A DNA stretch of 64,000 bases from Bufo bufo. Lineage: Eukaryota; Chordata; Amphibia; Anura; Bufonidae. Of this stretch, positions 41,808 to 52,819 are shown piece after piece. The translations under genes were made by a program, and so were the position numbers. The stretch spans positions 45,538,323 through 45,602,322 of the forward strand of contig NC_053398.1 in the NCBI RefSeq assembly GCF_905171765.1, written 5' to 3'. Numbering within the stretch: the first letter of the stretch is position 1; each line of letters opens with the position of its first letter. A model generated the notes under the pieces. That model searched no databases. It had not been told where the DNA came from and worked only from the letters and a program-made list of their open reading frames with translations.

Positions 41808-42877
41808 AATAAAAAATATATCCCCAACATTACAAGTAATTCTTTAATTCTACTCCATAGGTGACATCATTGGATCCAACCTATTTCAATCCAGTTCTTT
41901 TCAGAACTTTTTGACATTGTTGCTTACCCCAAACAAAAAAACACTACTTTTGAATGGTACGGTCCTGATTTTGGCTTAGCTTCACTGAATGGAGCTAAAC
42001 CACACAGAGGCTTCCCCGAGTTGTCTGCACGGTCACCACGCCAATAATGGACATGTCCATTTTTGCCATGATTTGGAAAACCACACATGAAAAAGCCTCC
42101 GCTGCACAAACTGGGAAGCAGTTTTTGCACGGATGCCGCCTAGTTTTAGAGCGGAATCTGTACTGAAATCCGTGTCAAAAATCTGATGTGTAAATCCACC
42201 CCAAATGTAATGATGACACGTAGCAGGTGCTTTGGCGTTATATGTTCATTTCCGCTCATATGTTCTGAAGAAACGCAAAGTGAACCTGGAGCTCAGGCAA
42301 ATACATTGTCTAATACTGTTACAGCTAAGCTCCTATATGCTGGATTTACATGAACCCTGTCCTCAATTTTATTTTTATTTCAGAGATTGCATAGAAAGCT
42401 TTTTCTTCATGGGCATAAGAGCGGCCCCTGTGAGGACACAGAAGAGAGGGTTCACATGAACCTGTAGGTCAGGTGCATCTCTCTATGTTCTGTTCACATT
42501 GGCATTTTTCCCTTTTCGTCAGGGTTGTAATGAAAATACCAGAACACATTACAGAACCCATTACAAGTAAATGGGATACACAAGAATCATAGCTGCCATC
42601 AGAGCAAACATCACAGTGGATGGTGCCCGCTGTGGTATTTTTTGAGGGCTCTATGCCCAACGTGGCATACGGTATTGTGCCCATGTTACAGTTTCATGCT
42701 ATTGCCTACTAGTTAAAATACTATAAAATACCTGTAACACAATATACTGCAAAAATAATATACTATTCAGTGACGGTGAAAGTAACTGTGTCTCACAATG
42801 CCACCATCCAGTGCTCAAGTAATACCAACACAAGATCCAAGATCATTAGTGGATTCCAGAATGAGAAACATTTTGGG
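41307..42877. other. intergenic with a TA microsatellite
   Basis: 41390-41600 (AGGGCTCGTTCACATTCGGG) is a decayed MITE. (TA)n occupies about 41758-41803. The rest is AT-rich without a recognisable gene; frames at 42470-43192 are short and cross repeats. Confidence 0.45.
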
Positions 42878-43140
42878 GGAGATTTATCATTTGGACATGT
42901 CATTTTGCTATGTGAAAACAATGTAAACTGCACATTTGCAACTTTTTCAACGGCACTTGCGCAAAAATTTTGTGAATGTGCCGGTTTTTCCGCTGGCATC
43001 ACTACCTTCTCAAAAAGGGAGCGTGGCAAAGATGGGGTGGTGGCACATTTATCACCTTCTACACCAGTTTTCCAGCATAGTAGAACACTGAAATCTATGC
43101 CAGCTGGGGGCTGGTGTAGATTTCAGTTCAGGCGCACGGA
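42878..43140. repeat. relative of the 13575-13990 MITE
   Basis: GGGGGAGATTTATCATTTGG and ACTTGCGCAAAAATTTTGTG are shared with the earlier copy; ACACCAGTTTTCCAGCATAG lies to the right. Confidence 0.55.
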
Positions 43141-43214
43141 CTGCCGGATGCTGTGCCAAATTAATGACAAGTTGTATGTTTTCTGTATTTAGGATCCACT
43201 CCTGGTTGAATAAA

Positions 43215-43335
43215 GTCAAATAATACTGCTATACAATGTCTAAATAATACTGCTATACAATGTCTAAATAATACTGCTATACAATGTCTAAATAATACTG
43301 CTATACAATGTCTAAATAATACTGCTATACAGTTA
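43215..43335. repeat. 24-bp tandem repeat, about 5 copies
   Basis: TAAATAATACTGCTATACAA plus TGTC repeats with essentially no variation, indicating recent expansion. Confidence 0.93.
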
Positions 43336-43654
43336 GTATTACGATTTGTGGTTGTCTTTGGTACCCTTTCAACAGGAGGCTGCCGGTGTGTCTTGTGTGA
43401 TTGCACAGGTCGAACACTCCTCAGGCCTGGCCCTGACTGTCATGGCTGTGTCATGAAGGGAAGACATGACAGTGTGAACAGAACTTTACCAGAATCTATT
43501 GCTCTTAGAGCTGTTTCACATGAGCGAGTCCATTGTGGGAATCATGCTCTGTGTGTGAGACCATGATCCCCCATTCTGGACTTGCAGGAGCGCACGGCAT
43601 CACTGTATCATGATTTATAATGCTGTGTGCCTCTGCATGACCTTTCTTCTACAG
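43336..43654. other. intergenic, nothing recognised
   Basis: No gene or repeat is identified. Confidence 0.4.
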
Positions 43655-43777
43655 CAGTGGTTCTCAACCTTTCTAAAGCCGTGACCCCTTAATACAGTTC
43701 CTCATGTTGTGGTGACCCCCAACCATTAAATTTTTTTTCTTGCTACGTCATAACTAATTTTGCTACTGTTATGATGA
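43655..43777 (+). mobile_element. SPIN-like hAT 5' end fragment
   Basis: CAGTGGTTCTCAACCTTTCT, GTGACCCCTTAATACAGTTC and CTCATGTTGTGGTGACCCCC closely resemble my recollection of the 5' end of SPIN-type hAT elements of tetrapods, up to TTTTGCTACTGTTATGA. No 3' terminus (AGGTTGAGAACC-like) was found nearby, so this is a truncated copy. Confidence 0.65.
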
Positions 43778-44359
43778 CCCACCAAAAACACGCACAGACA
43801 CCAATACACCAAATGTTAATTCAAATACACAAGTATTCATTCATAACCACAGAACTTTAGCATAAATACAAAATATTTGTAAACCAAATAAATAACTTTA
43901 AAATAAATAATAAACATCAAATACCCCCTAAAAAATAAATCAGTGGTGCGCACAGTACCTCTCAAATAAATAACTCAGTGATGCCCACAGTACCCCCCCC
44001 CCCCCCCAAAAAAAAAAAATATAAATCAGTGGTGCTTCAAGTCCCCCCCAAATAATAATTGACAATGAATGGGGACAAAACTGAAGCGCTTTCCCTTTCC
44101 GCTATTGAGATCCTATGACAGCGGAAAGGGAAAGCGCAGGTATTAAAGTAGCCCTAATTTGTGATTTGTGTCCTAGGTGTATTACCCCTCCATATTGTAA
44201 TTCCCTCATATATGCTTCTCCAAAAGGTGGCGCTTCACTTTAACCATAGAAAAGTCATCCCTTTTCCTATATATTTGTATCTACTGTACACACAGGTCAC
44301 AGTTGGGCCTTGCTCGTACTGTTATATGGGAGACATAAGGTGCTGCTGACCCATATTTC
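43778..44359. other. intergenic, A/C-rich low complexity
   Basis: Four diverged repeats around AATCAGTGGTGC and a C15-A12 tract at about 43987-44018. 44040-44155 ends in TAAAGTAGCCCT, the right end of a GGCTACTTTCAC-type MITE. Confidence 0.5.
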
Positions 44360-45120
44360 TGACACTGGAAGCCATGATGTCCTCATCCCCTCCACCTCCA
44401 GGCGTGTTATATCCCTCATCCCAGATCAGGAGCTCCGTCCACAGAGCAGATTACCTCCGAGCAGACACATCTGATGTATATTTATATCCTCCCTGAGGGA
44501 TCTGAGGTGTCAAAGCCGCACAATTAGTAGATGATATATACCGACCGACCCTGGCTTGCCGCTCCCCCTTGGTGACATTATATATCTCTACATCTCTGTC
44601 CCCAACGACAGTCAGCACATAATCCTACGGGTTTTCTATGAGATTTTGGATGATAAATTATTCATTGAGCATGAATCTTGTTAAAGGCGGTGAGTGGTAC
44701 AGATCTGACATTCCCAGTCCTTGGAATACGCAAACATCCGGTAATGAGGGGTCGCCTCCTGATCACTTCTCAGCACCTGCTGGTGTTTTACCACCGTTCT
44801 CTTTAACCTATTCTTAGCCAATTGCGTTTTCACACATATCGACTTCCCTGTGAAAAATGAGGATGCTCCTGGGCACTGGGAAGCGGAGAAGAGAGTCAGT
44901 TTCCATAGCTACGATTTCTACTAACACGAGTCTAGACCGACCGAGAATGAGGGAGCGGCCGCAGTGTATGCAATAGCTGGCTGGTAAAGAGTTAATCCAC
45001 TTGAAGGGAAAGGTTTATTACTTCGGCGATTGATGGTGGTCAAGAAACAGTGTTATTCCTTCACACTATTTACCAAAACTGAGGATATTAAAATAAAGGA
45101 GTGGGGGGTTCTGAGAATTT
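44360..45120. other. repeat-free island of unknown function
   Basis: About 760 bp with no recognised transposon, in a region otherwise built from them. It has mixed composition, with CpGs at 44380-44560 and 44930-44970, and a donor-like GGCG/gtgagt at 44690. No frame longer than 60 codons is convincing. It could be a regulatory element or an untranslated exon. Confidence 0.35.
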
Positions 45121-45485
45121 AGAGGGCATCTGTCAGCAGATTTGTCCCTATGACACTGGCTGACCTGTTACATGTGCACTTGGCAGCTGAAGACATCTGT
45201 GTTGGTCCCACGTTCATATGCGTCCGCATTGCTGAGAAAAATGATGTTTTACTATATGCAAATTAGCCTCTAGGAGCGACGGGGGCGTTGTCATTACACC
45301 TGGAGGCTCTGCTCTCTCTGCAACTGCTACCCCTTTGCACTTTAATTGACAGGACCCGGTAGTTAAAACATCATCACGCCTGCTGAGGACAGGCAGAGGA
45401 CACGGCAGTTGCAGAGAGAGCAGAGCCTCTAGCTGTAACGGCAACGCCCCCATTGCTCCTAGATGCTCATTTGCATATATTAGAG
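45121..45485. mobile_element. MITE fragment, AGGGCATCTGTCAGCAG type
   Basis: AGAGGGCATCTGTCAGCAGA and GGCTGACCTGTTACATGTGC match 25447; the central inverted GCATTACACCTGGAGGC-like arms match 16960-17340. Confidence 0.65.
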
Positions 45486-46583
45486 CAACGATTCCGTTTT
45501 GTCCCCTTTTCATGGTCAATGGGGACAAAACAGAACAAGCCAGATCAGGATGCTTTCCGTTCCGGTTTGTTCAGTCTTTTGACTGGACACAAAACCGCTG
45601 CAAGTTGCGGTTTATGCCGGTCTGTGAAACTAAATACAATGTAAGTCAACGGTTTGTTCAGTTTCGAATTAATACAGCCGCATTCCAATGGAACAGATGC
45701 ATCTGGATGTATTAAATCAAAACATCTCAAAACCGGAATACAAAGCGCATATGTGAAAGTAGCCCCTAGGTCTAATCCATGGAGGTTCTCCTCAAAATGT
45801 ATGGGACTACAAGAAGCTGCTGCTGATGTATTGTGCCAGATACCATAGGACCTTGTCTTGTGGAGTCCTTATTTGGACAGGTCAGAGCTGCTTTAGCGGA
45901 ATACCCAACAATCTGAAATCTTAGAGTGCTTTCACACAGTCAGTGTTTGATCAGTGATTTCTATCAGTGATTGTGAGCCAAAACCAGATGCTAGTCAATA
46001 ACACAGAACAGGTGCAGAGCACAAAATACAGCCCCAGCAGAACCAATACCGCAGTGCAGCATAAAATACTGCCACCTGTGTCGCAATAGTCAACTGAGGA
46101 TGGTGATATACTTAAATTTAGGAGAGCACTTTTGGGTGCTGGCCAGATGCATAAGTACCGTACCTGTTGCTTCTACGATTAATTAAAGCTGAGAGCATCA
46201 GAACATTATGTACCCAACCAGCGGGGATGAGGAGAGCTAGGGTGGCCTCCTGGGCATCGGCCCACCGGGAATTTTCCCTGTAGGATCTATGTCCAGGCTG
46301 CCCCTAGGGCCAGGTGTTGGACCTCCACCAATCTCATATTGCCGACCTATCCTATGGATAGGTCATTAATATGTTAGTTCTGAAGAACACCTATAAAAGT
46401 GAAGAGCTTTCAGGAAGACTTGTGGCCAATGAAGATTAGTCTGCATGCAGAGTTATGGTATATATTCTCATTTGTAAGCACAAGGGTTTTCTCTCCTCTT
46501 TCTTATAGATTCGGTGTAAATGTTGAATTGCCGGACTAATAGGTGTAAGAAGTAAAGCAAATTCACTGCATATACTTGCCAGT
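45486..46583. repeat. MITE remnants and unassigned DNA
   Basis: 45486-45772 ends TATGTGAAAGTAGCCCCTAG, a decayed GGCTACTTTCAC-type MITE. 45960-46310 contains hAT-type phrases (CATCGGCCCACCGGGAATTT) as at 58620-58672. No gene. Confidence 0.45.
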
Positions 46584-46587
46584 CTAA

Positions 46588-46787
46588 GGCCTCATGCACA
46601 CTTCCGTTGTGCGTCCATTCAGTGCAACTTGAATGGGCCCGTGATCCATCCGGACTGCAAAAAATAGAACATGTTTTCAAGTGAATGGGAACGCATCCGT
46701 AATGCGGGGAGCACACGGCCGGTGCCCGCATATTGCAGACCCGCTGTTTGCGGGTCGCAATACGGCCACGGCCGTGTGCATGAGGCC
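46588..46787. mobile_element. Harbinger-like MITE, TAA duplication
   Basis: GGCCTCATGCACACTTCCGT to GGCCGTGTGCATGAGGCC, with TAA at 46585-46587 and 46788-46790. Confidence 0.86.
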
Positions 46788-47029
46788 TAACACGCACACA
46801 TCTCATGGGCGTTCCAGGATGCATCCTGTTTGCACAGACACTGCTGAAAGCTGCTAAGCACACTCAGTTTCTGAGATGAGAGACCTATAGCCTCCAGCCT
46901 TTCTAGAAAAATAAGAAAAAGGACTAGTATGTAGAGTAGTATTCATACCAGTATTTATACCAGTATAATCCAGTCTAATAAATATACAGAAAAATAAAAA
47001 TAAAAAAAAACATATCTGACAAAACCCGG

Positions 47030-47770
47030 ATTGTGTAAAAGCTCCGTCCTGAACCACACACCCTTGCCGTCTTACAGGAGCGGTGATTTTCTTTTTTTCC
47101 GGGCAGCTATCCAGATCGTGTCTCGTAGATCATACTGTACGTACATTATTTGCTATGTTTTCTGTTTGTGTGGGATTGATGGGGTTAAGGCTGAAGGAAG
47201 TGACAATACTTCTCTCCAGAGCTGTAATCAATGTTTCTCCATGACCACATGGCCCGCCCACTTAGGGGTGTTATCAGCCAATCGGAAAACGTCCTTCACA
47301 TCCTCCCCACTCCCTCCGACGGGGCCTATAAGGTTGCAGTCTGTTATGGGCCACATTGTTCTGTTGTAGAAATGAAACTGCAGGGGAAAAAAAAGCATCC
47401 TGTGAGAACAAGACGATACGGAGACTGCTGGACACAGACACAAACAACAGCCGCTTTTGTTGTATTGAAATCTGCATCTCGATCGGTGCTGTGTTGCGGT
47501 ATATAATGTGTGAAATGCAGGCTGATGTAGCTGCCAACACAGACTGAGATGAAACACAACCTCTGTATTTAGCTTCAAAAGCCTGAAGAAACAGGACGGG
47601 GATATGAGCGATGAAAAACAGAAGACGACGTGATATACTAAGAGATAAAAAGCCCAAAAAGGTTCAAAAAGACCGGGATAATAGTTGGCTGTCCTGATCA
47701 CATGAAGAAATAACAGACAACTGGCAGAAATACACGAAGGACAGAACCGCTCCTGAACCACAAATACGGT
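47030..47770 (+). promoter_or_regulatory. repeat-poor island with promoter-like boxes
   Basis: CCGCCC (47254-47259), CCAAT (47278-47282) and TATAAG (47327-47332) lie on the + strand at spacings typical of a Pol II core promoter. No transposon is recognised between about 47030 and 47770. Transcription from here would run toward slc25a22, but no strong donor follows within 400 bp. Chance occurrence cannot be excluded. Confidence 0.3.
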
Positions 47771-48071
47771 TTTAAAGGGGTTTTCCGAGAATAAGTTAAA
47801 ATGGCTGCTAGCAACCTGGCCTTGAATATGAGCAGGACTAGATGCCACCACTTGCAGAGCTGCCTAGGGTGGTGAGGGGGGACCTCACTTCACTGCTCTA
47901 CAATAGATGGTAATGATGTGGTCCTGCCTATGATATACCATCATGGCTGAGCAGCCTGACAGGAACACCCGCGAATATGTAGTATATGCAAGTGCCCCAA
48001 CATAGTGTGTAGTGAGGTCCCAACCCACTAGGCAGGTCTGCAGGTGGAGGCAACCAGTCCTGCTCACATTC
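47771..48071. other. TTAA-type MITE end and unassigned DNA
   Basis: TTTTAAAGGGGTTTTCCGAG at about 47771-47790 is a MITE terminus; the rest is unassigned. Confidence 0.4.
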
Positions 48072-48074
48072 TAA

Positions 48075-48409
48075 GGCCTCATGCACACGGCCGTTGCCCG
48101 GCCATATTACGGCCTGCAAACAGCTGGTCCCCAATACATGGGCACCAGCTATGTGTAACCCGCATCACGGATGCGGACCAATTCACTTGGGTCCGCAATC
48201 CGGAAAGTCGGTGCGGAACGGAAGCACGGAATCATGCATGCACTACGTTTTTGCGATGTAGACCGTCAGTTGCGGATCGCGGACCCCATTTAAGTGAATG
48301 GGTCCGCGTCCGCATGTGGCGGCCCTACGGTCGGTGCCCGTGCATTACAGGCCACAATTTGCGGTCCGCAGCATGGGCCCGACTGGCGCACGTTCGTGTG
48401 CATGAGGCC
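48075..48409. mobile_element. Harbinger-like MITE, TAA duplication
   Basis: GGCCTCATGCACACGGCCGT to ACGTTCGTGTGCATGAGGCC, with TAA at 48072-48074 and 48410-48412. Confidence 0.87.
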
Positions 48410-48462
48410 TAAAACAGATTGCTGGAGGTCATTTTAAATCATTCCCGGAGAACCCAATGTTA

Positions 48463-49115
48463 AGCCTCATTCACACGTCCGTGTCCGTGCTCAAATCCGT
48501 GAGCAGGTGGTGAGGGATGCATCCGTGAAGCTGTCCGTGTGTCCGTTTTTTGCTGTCCGTGTTGCATCTGGACAGCAAAACAGCTGAAAAATAATTTTCA
48601 AAGCATCTCTTCTTAAAGATCTTTGAAACATGGGTGCAACACGGATGGCATCCGTGTTGCATCCATGGTTTTTACGGACCCATAGACTATAATGGACGTG
48701 ATGGATCCGTGAAATCGGACAAAATAGAACATGCATCCATGCTAAAAACACAGACCCATGGACCGTGCTAAAGCACTGGTGTCTGAATACACACATTAAG
48801 GCCTCATGCACACAACCGTATGTAATTTGCAGTCCGCAAAAAATACGGATGAGGTCCATGTGCATTCCGTATTTTGCGGAATGGAACAGCTGGCCTCTAA
48901 TAGAACAGTACTATCCTTGTCTGTAATGCGGACAATAATAGGACATGTTCTATTTTTTGGCGGAACAGAAATACTGACACACGGAAATGGAATGCACATG
49001 GAGTAACTTCCGTTTTTTTTTGCAGTTTTTTTTGCAGACCCATTGAAATGAATGGTTCTGCATACGGTCCGCAAAGAAAACGGAATGGACACGAAATGAA
49101 AATACATTAGTGTGC
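48463..49115. mobile_element. two adjacent Harbinger-like MITEs, decayed right ends
   Basis: The first begins TTAAGCCTCATTCACACGTC and runs to about 48799. The second begins GGCCTCATGCACACAACCGT at 48803, after TAA, and fades at ACATTAGTGTGCATAG near 49117. Confidence 0.68.
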
Positions 49116-49424
49116 ATAGGTATAAATGAAGCAGAATCTTTCTTTAACCTTTCATAATCACACATCATTGATACTTCTGGGTCCTGAGCAAAATTCTCCA
49201 TTTAAAGGGAAAGTGAACATCCTCTAATTATCCTCATTTTTTATAATCTGCCATATAGCAAACAAAAAAATTATAATGGAAAAAAAAGAGAGCAAAGGTA
49301 AAAAAACAAAACATACATAGTAGATATAAATAAATATGTCTGTTAGTGGGACCCCTTCAGGGATTAGAATAGAGCACCTAAAAGTAAGAGTGGCTCCCAT
49401 TCTGGTGGACCGGGTGCGTCCATT
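49116..49424. other. intergenic, nothing recognised
   Basis: AT-rich, no gene or named repeat. Confidence 0.4.
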
Positions 49425-49427
49425 TAA

Positions 49428-49991
49428 GGCTACTTTCACACCTGCGTTTAGGTGCGGATCCGTCTGGTATCTGCACAGACGGATCCGCACCTATAATGCA
49501 AATGCTTGTATCCGTTCAGAACGGATCCGTTTGCATTACCATGAACAAAAAAAAATATATATATTTTTTTTTTCATGATAATGCAAACGGATCCGTTTTG
49601 ACTTACATTGAAAGTCAATGGGAGGCGGATCCGTTTTCAATTGCACCATACTGTGTCAGTAAAAACGGATCCGTCCCCATTGACTAAGGGTCCATTCACA
49701 CATCCGCAAATGGGTCCGCATCCGCAATTTTGCGGAACGGGTGCGGACCCATTCATTTTCTATGGGGACGGAATGGATGCGGACAGCTCACAGTGTAAGC
49801 AGTGCAAGCAGCGTTTTGGTGTCCGCCTCCGGAGCGGAATGGAGGCGGAACGGAGGCAAACTGATGCATTCTGAACGGATCCTTATCCATTCAGAATGCA
49901 TTGGGGCTGAACTGATCCGTTTTGGGCCGCTTGTGAGAGCCCTGAAACGGATCTCACAGGCGGACCCAGAAACGGCAGTGTGAAAGTAGCC
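49428..49991. mobile_element. Harbinger-like MITE, GGCTACTTTCACAC type, with partial second element
   Basis: GGCTACTTTCACACCTGCGT to GCAGTGTGAAAGTAGCC, with TAA at 49425-49427 and 49992-49994. GGGTCCATTCACACATCCGC at about 49687-49795 is a left part of the GGGTCCATTCAC family nested within. Confidence 0.82.
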
Positions 49992-49994
49992 TAA

Positions 49995-50319
49995 TACATA
50001 GTTGGGTATATAATTTGACCTTTCCTTTGCAATATTTATTATGCGGAGAAACAACTCTGTGTGTTTCCATGTAAAATTGGAGGACATACAGCAGCATCCA
50101 GTAAAGAAGTCAACTTAAAAAAAAAATAATTGGAACCCAAGGGGGATGTATGAGAAATCCCCCAGATGTATGCCCCAGAGCTCCAGCATACCCTGCAAAG
50201 GCAATGTGAAGTGCCTTTGTTTTTATGCTTCACCAGCATGAGTGCGATAAACCAGGCAAAAATTATAAAAGGAATATTTTTTTTTAAGTATGAGGATAAT
50301 TAAAGGACTTTTGTGGAGC
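49995..50319. other. intergenic, nothing recognised
   Basis: No repeat or gene is identified. Confidence 0.4.
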
Positions 50320-50323
50320 TTAA

Positions 50324-51186
50324 AGGGGTTGTCCCATGAAAAATATTCTGTTTTTCAAACCAGCTCCTGGATCTGAATATTTATTGTAATTGCATGATTT
50401 AGTATAACCAGTGAGTTATTCACGAAAACCTATCTATATAGCGCCACCTGCTGTTTGCTCTTTTTCTAATTTGTCTGTCCTGCTCACTGAAATTGAAGCA
50501 TATGCTCATTCCCGTCCTTTAACTGCCACCAGCTGCAGTAGAAAGGACACGTCACCCTGAGAAAGGACACATCCCCCTGAGAAGGACATCCCCCCTGAGA
50601 AAAGACACGTCCCCCTGAGAAAGGACACGTCCCACTGAGAAAGGACACGTCCCCCCCTGAGAAAGGACACGTCCCCCTGAGAAAGGACACGTCCCCCCCT
50701 GAGAAAGGACACGTCCCCCTGAGAAAGGACACGTCCCCCCCTGAGAATGGACACGTCCCCCTGAGAAAGGACACGTCCCCCTGAGAAAGGACACGTCCCC
50801 CCCTGAGAATGGACACGTCCCCCTGAGAAAGGACACGTCCCCCTGAGAAAGGACACGTCCCCCTGAGAAAGGACACGTCCCCCCCTGAGAATGGACACGT
50901 CCCCCTGAGAAAGGACACGTCCCCCTGAGAAAGGACACGTCCCCCTGAGAAAGGACACGTCCCACTGAGAAAGGACACGTCTCCCTGAGAAAGGACACGT
51001 CTCCCTGAGAAAGGACACACCCTGAGCTGCCAGCTTGAAAGAAATCTAGCAGAGCAATTGGAGCAATGAATGGGGAGATCACCGGATCCATGTGAGGTAC
51101 AGGGCTGGTTCTAGCTGTGTTAGAAAGAGACTGTCATGTACTGTATGATGTCTATCATTTTTTACATTAATCATGGGAAAACCCCT
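50324..51186. mobile_element. TTAA-type MITE expanded by an internal minisatellite
   Basis: AGGGGTTGTCCCATGA at the left and TCATGGGAAAACCCCT at the right, with TTAA at 50320-50323 and 51187-51190. The non-repeat parts match 28338-28744, including AGCGCCACCTGCTG and GAGATCACCGGATCCATGTG. Confidence 0.86.
50545..51015. repeat. 20-22 bp minisatellite, about 22 copies
   Basis: The unit CTGAGAAAGGACACGTCCCC, with or without an extra CC, repeats with very few changes. Minus-strand frames of up to 179 codons (GDVSFLRGTCPFSGGRV-type) are by-products. Confidence 0.95.
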
Positions 51187-51190
51187 TTAA

Positions 51191-51490
51191 ATACTGATGA
51201 CCTATCCTCAGGATAGGTATCAATATCTGACCAGGTGGGGGTCCAACTTCTGGTACCCGGCCAATCAGCTGTTAGAAGGGGCTGCAGCCCTCAGATGAGC
51301 CCTGCAGCCTCTTCCCCGGTTTGTGACGTCACGTCATGCGACTGAGCTGCAATTTTAAGTACGACCGCTATACAATGTACCGTGCTGTGCTTGTATACTG
51401 TGTAAGGACCCCACCATTTATCTGAGCGCTGCAGTCCCTTTAAACACCTTATTGAGGGGCTGTCAGGATTTGAACCCCTACCAATCAGAT
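51191..51490. repeat. repeat debris
   Basis: GATGACCTATCCTCAGGATA and GGCCAATCAGCTGTTAGAAG are shared with 61265-61600 and 36290-36340 (TTAA-type MITE body). Confidence 0.5.
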
Positions 51491-51499
51491 ACTGATGAC

Positions 51500-51813
51500 C
51501 AGTGGCGTAGCTAGAAATGACTGGGCCCCACAGCATATTTTTGAATGGGGCCCCCCTCCCCCAGTAATTTTTTTACAACCCCTTCCTTTCATGCCGCCCC
51601 CATTCCTGTGGCTAGTAAAGATCGCTCTCTCAGACCAGGCCCGGCAGCTGTTCCATCCGTTTTATACAGTACACTGTCTATACTTTCATTGCGTAATACT
51701 GTTGAGGGGGCCCTGACAAAATCTTTTTAGTCCTCCTCCTCCTGGATGGGCCCTTTCGGGGTGAGGGCCCCAAAGCAGCCGCTTCCCTTGCTTCCCCTAT
51801 AGTTACGCCCCTG
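51500..51813. mobile_element. hAT MITE, 8-bp duplication CTGATGAC
   Basis: CAGTGGCGTAGCTAGAAATG to TATAGTTACGCCCCTG, with CTGATGAC at 51492-51499 and 51814-51821. The body has complementary GGGGCCCCCCTCCCC and GGTGAGGGCCCC tracts. Confidence 0.9.
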
Positions 51814-51908
51814 CTGATGACGTGTCCATTGGATAGATAGGCCCATATTACAGATGCAGGGATCTCAAGTCTCCCTGAAGTTCAGGGAGTCTCCCGCTAT
51901 TAGATAGC

Positions 51909-52132
51909 TGTAGAAAAGAAGATGGCTTCGGCAGCATTCCGCAATATCAAAAATACTTTAATCGTACCTCCAGACACAGATGGCAACGAACGTTTCGACT
52001 GTGTAACAGTCTTTGTCAAGCTTGACAAAGACTGTTACACAGTCGAAACGTTCGTTGCCATCTGTGTCTGGAGGTACGATTAAAGTATTTTTGATATTGC
52101 GGAATGCTGCCGAAGCCATCTTCTTTTCTACA
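51909..52132. repeat. perfect 224-bp palindrome without spacer
   Basis: Every base of 51909-52020 pairs with 52021-52132; the symmetry axis is AAG/CTT. Each half, read from the centre, gives TTGACAA-A-GACTG..CAGTC-GAAAC (hammerhead-like), then GATTAAAG and a GC-rich end GCGGAATGCTGCCGAAGCC. Confidence 0.97.
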
Positions 52133-52615
52133 CGTATACGATTTGGCCTGATGGATCAAGGGCCTACGGTTAGGCTGCTGCATTGACATAGACGCATTAT
52201 CCTGAGACCGCACAGTGCTGCTTCTACACTACTATTTGTCCCGCTATTAGATAGCGTCTCCCTCGCATGTGAGACAATACATCCTGAAGGTTTACTGATA
52301 GCAGAGCAGAGAGATAAGAGAAGTGACAGATGACACAGAGTTTAGATTACAGGTTGAATTAACCCTTTAGGGTCAAATTGGCTTCTCAAGGAGATCTATA
52401 TGTTAAAGGCATCCCTTCTTCTGTCTCATTCAGTAGCTATAGAACTATTGAGAGAGATGTGTTTTTAAAAAAAAATACATTTACACATTTAACCCTCCAT
52501 TTTAATTATATTATTTACCCCAGTGTTAAATTCACCCCCCCTGGATGCTTGTTTTTTTCCTACAGTGGGGTAGATAATTACACACAGGGATTTAAAGAAT
52601 AAACTTCCTGTCTCA
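52133..52615. other. intergenic, nothing certain
   Basis: 52139-52260 includes ATGGATCAAGGGCC and unassigned DNA. No gene. Confidence 0.4.
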
Positions 52616-52815
52616 GACCAAGAGCCGACTCAGCGAGTCAGCAAGTGAATCGAAGCATCCGCGCATGCGCATTGCGCAACCTAAGCTTCGGTTCACTTGC
52701 TTCTTGTCAGCTCAGCGAATGAACCGAAGATTCAATTCATGAATCAGTTTCATTTGAATGAACTGATTCAAATGAACCGACTCATGTGAAAGATCCGAAC
52801 TTCCCATCTCTAGTT
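52616..52815 (-). mobile_element. hAT-like repeat with TAGAGATGGGAAGTTCGGAT end
   Basis: Its end is on the minus strand near 52814. The body is built of alternating GATTCAAATGAACCG-type words. It resembles short hAT repeats of fish and frogs. Borders are approximate. Confidence 0.5.
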
Positions 52816-52819
52816 TACT

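Noticed and set aside
47228..47851. 207-codon minus-strand frame rich in Cys and Phe
   Set aside because: It begins within a TTAA-type MITE end, has no recognisable domain, and several overlapping frames on the same strand are equally open.
50484..51091. Three overlapping minus-strand frames of 170-179 codons with GDVSFLRGTCPF repeats
   Set aside because: By-product of the 20-22 bp minisatellite inside a MITE; open in every frame.
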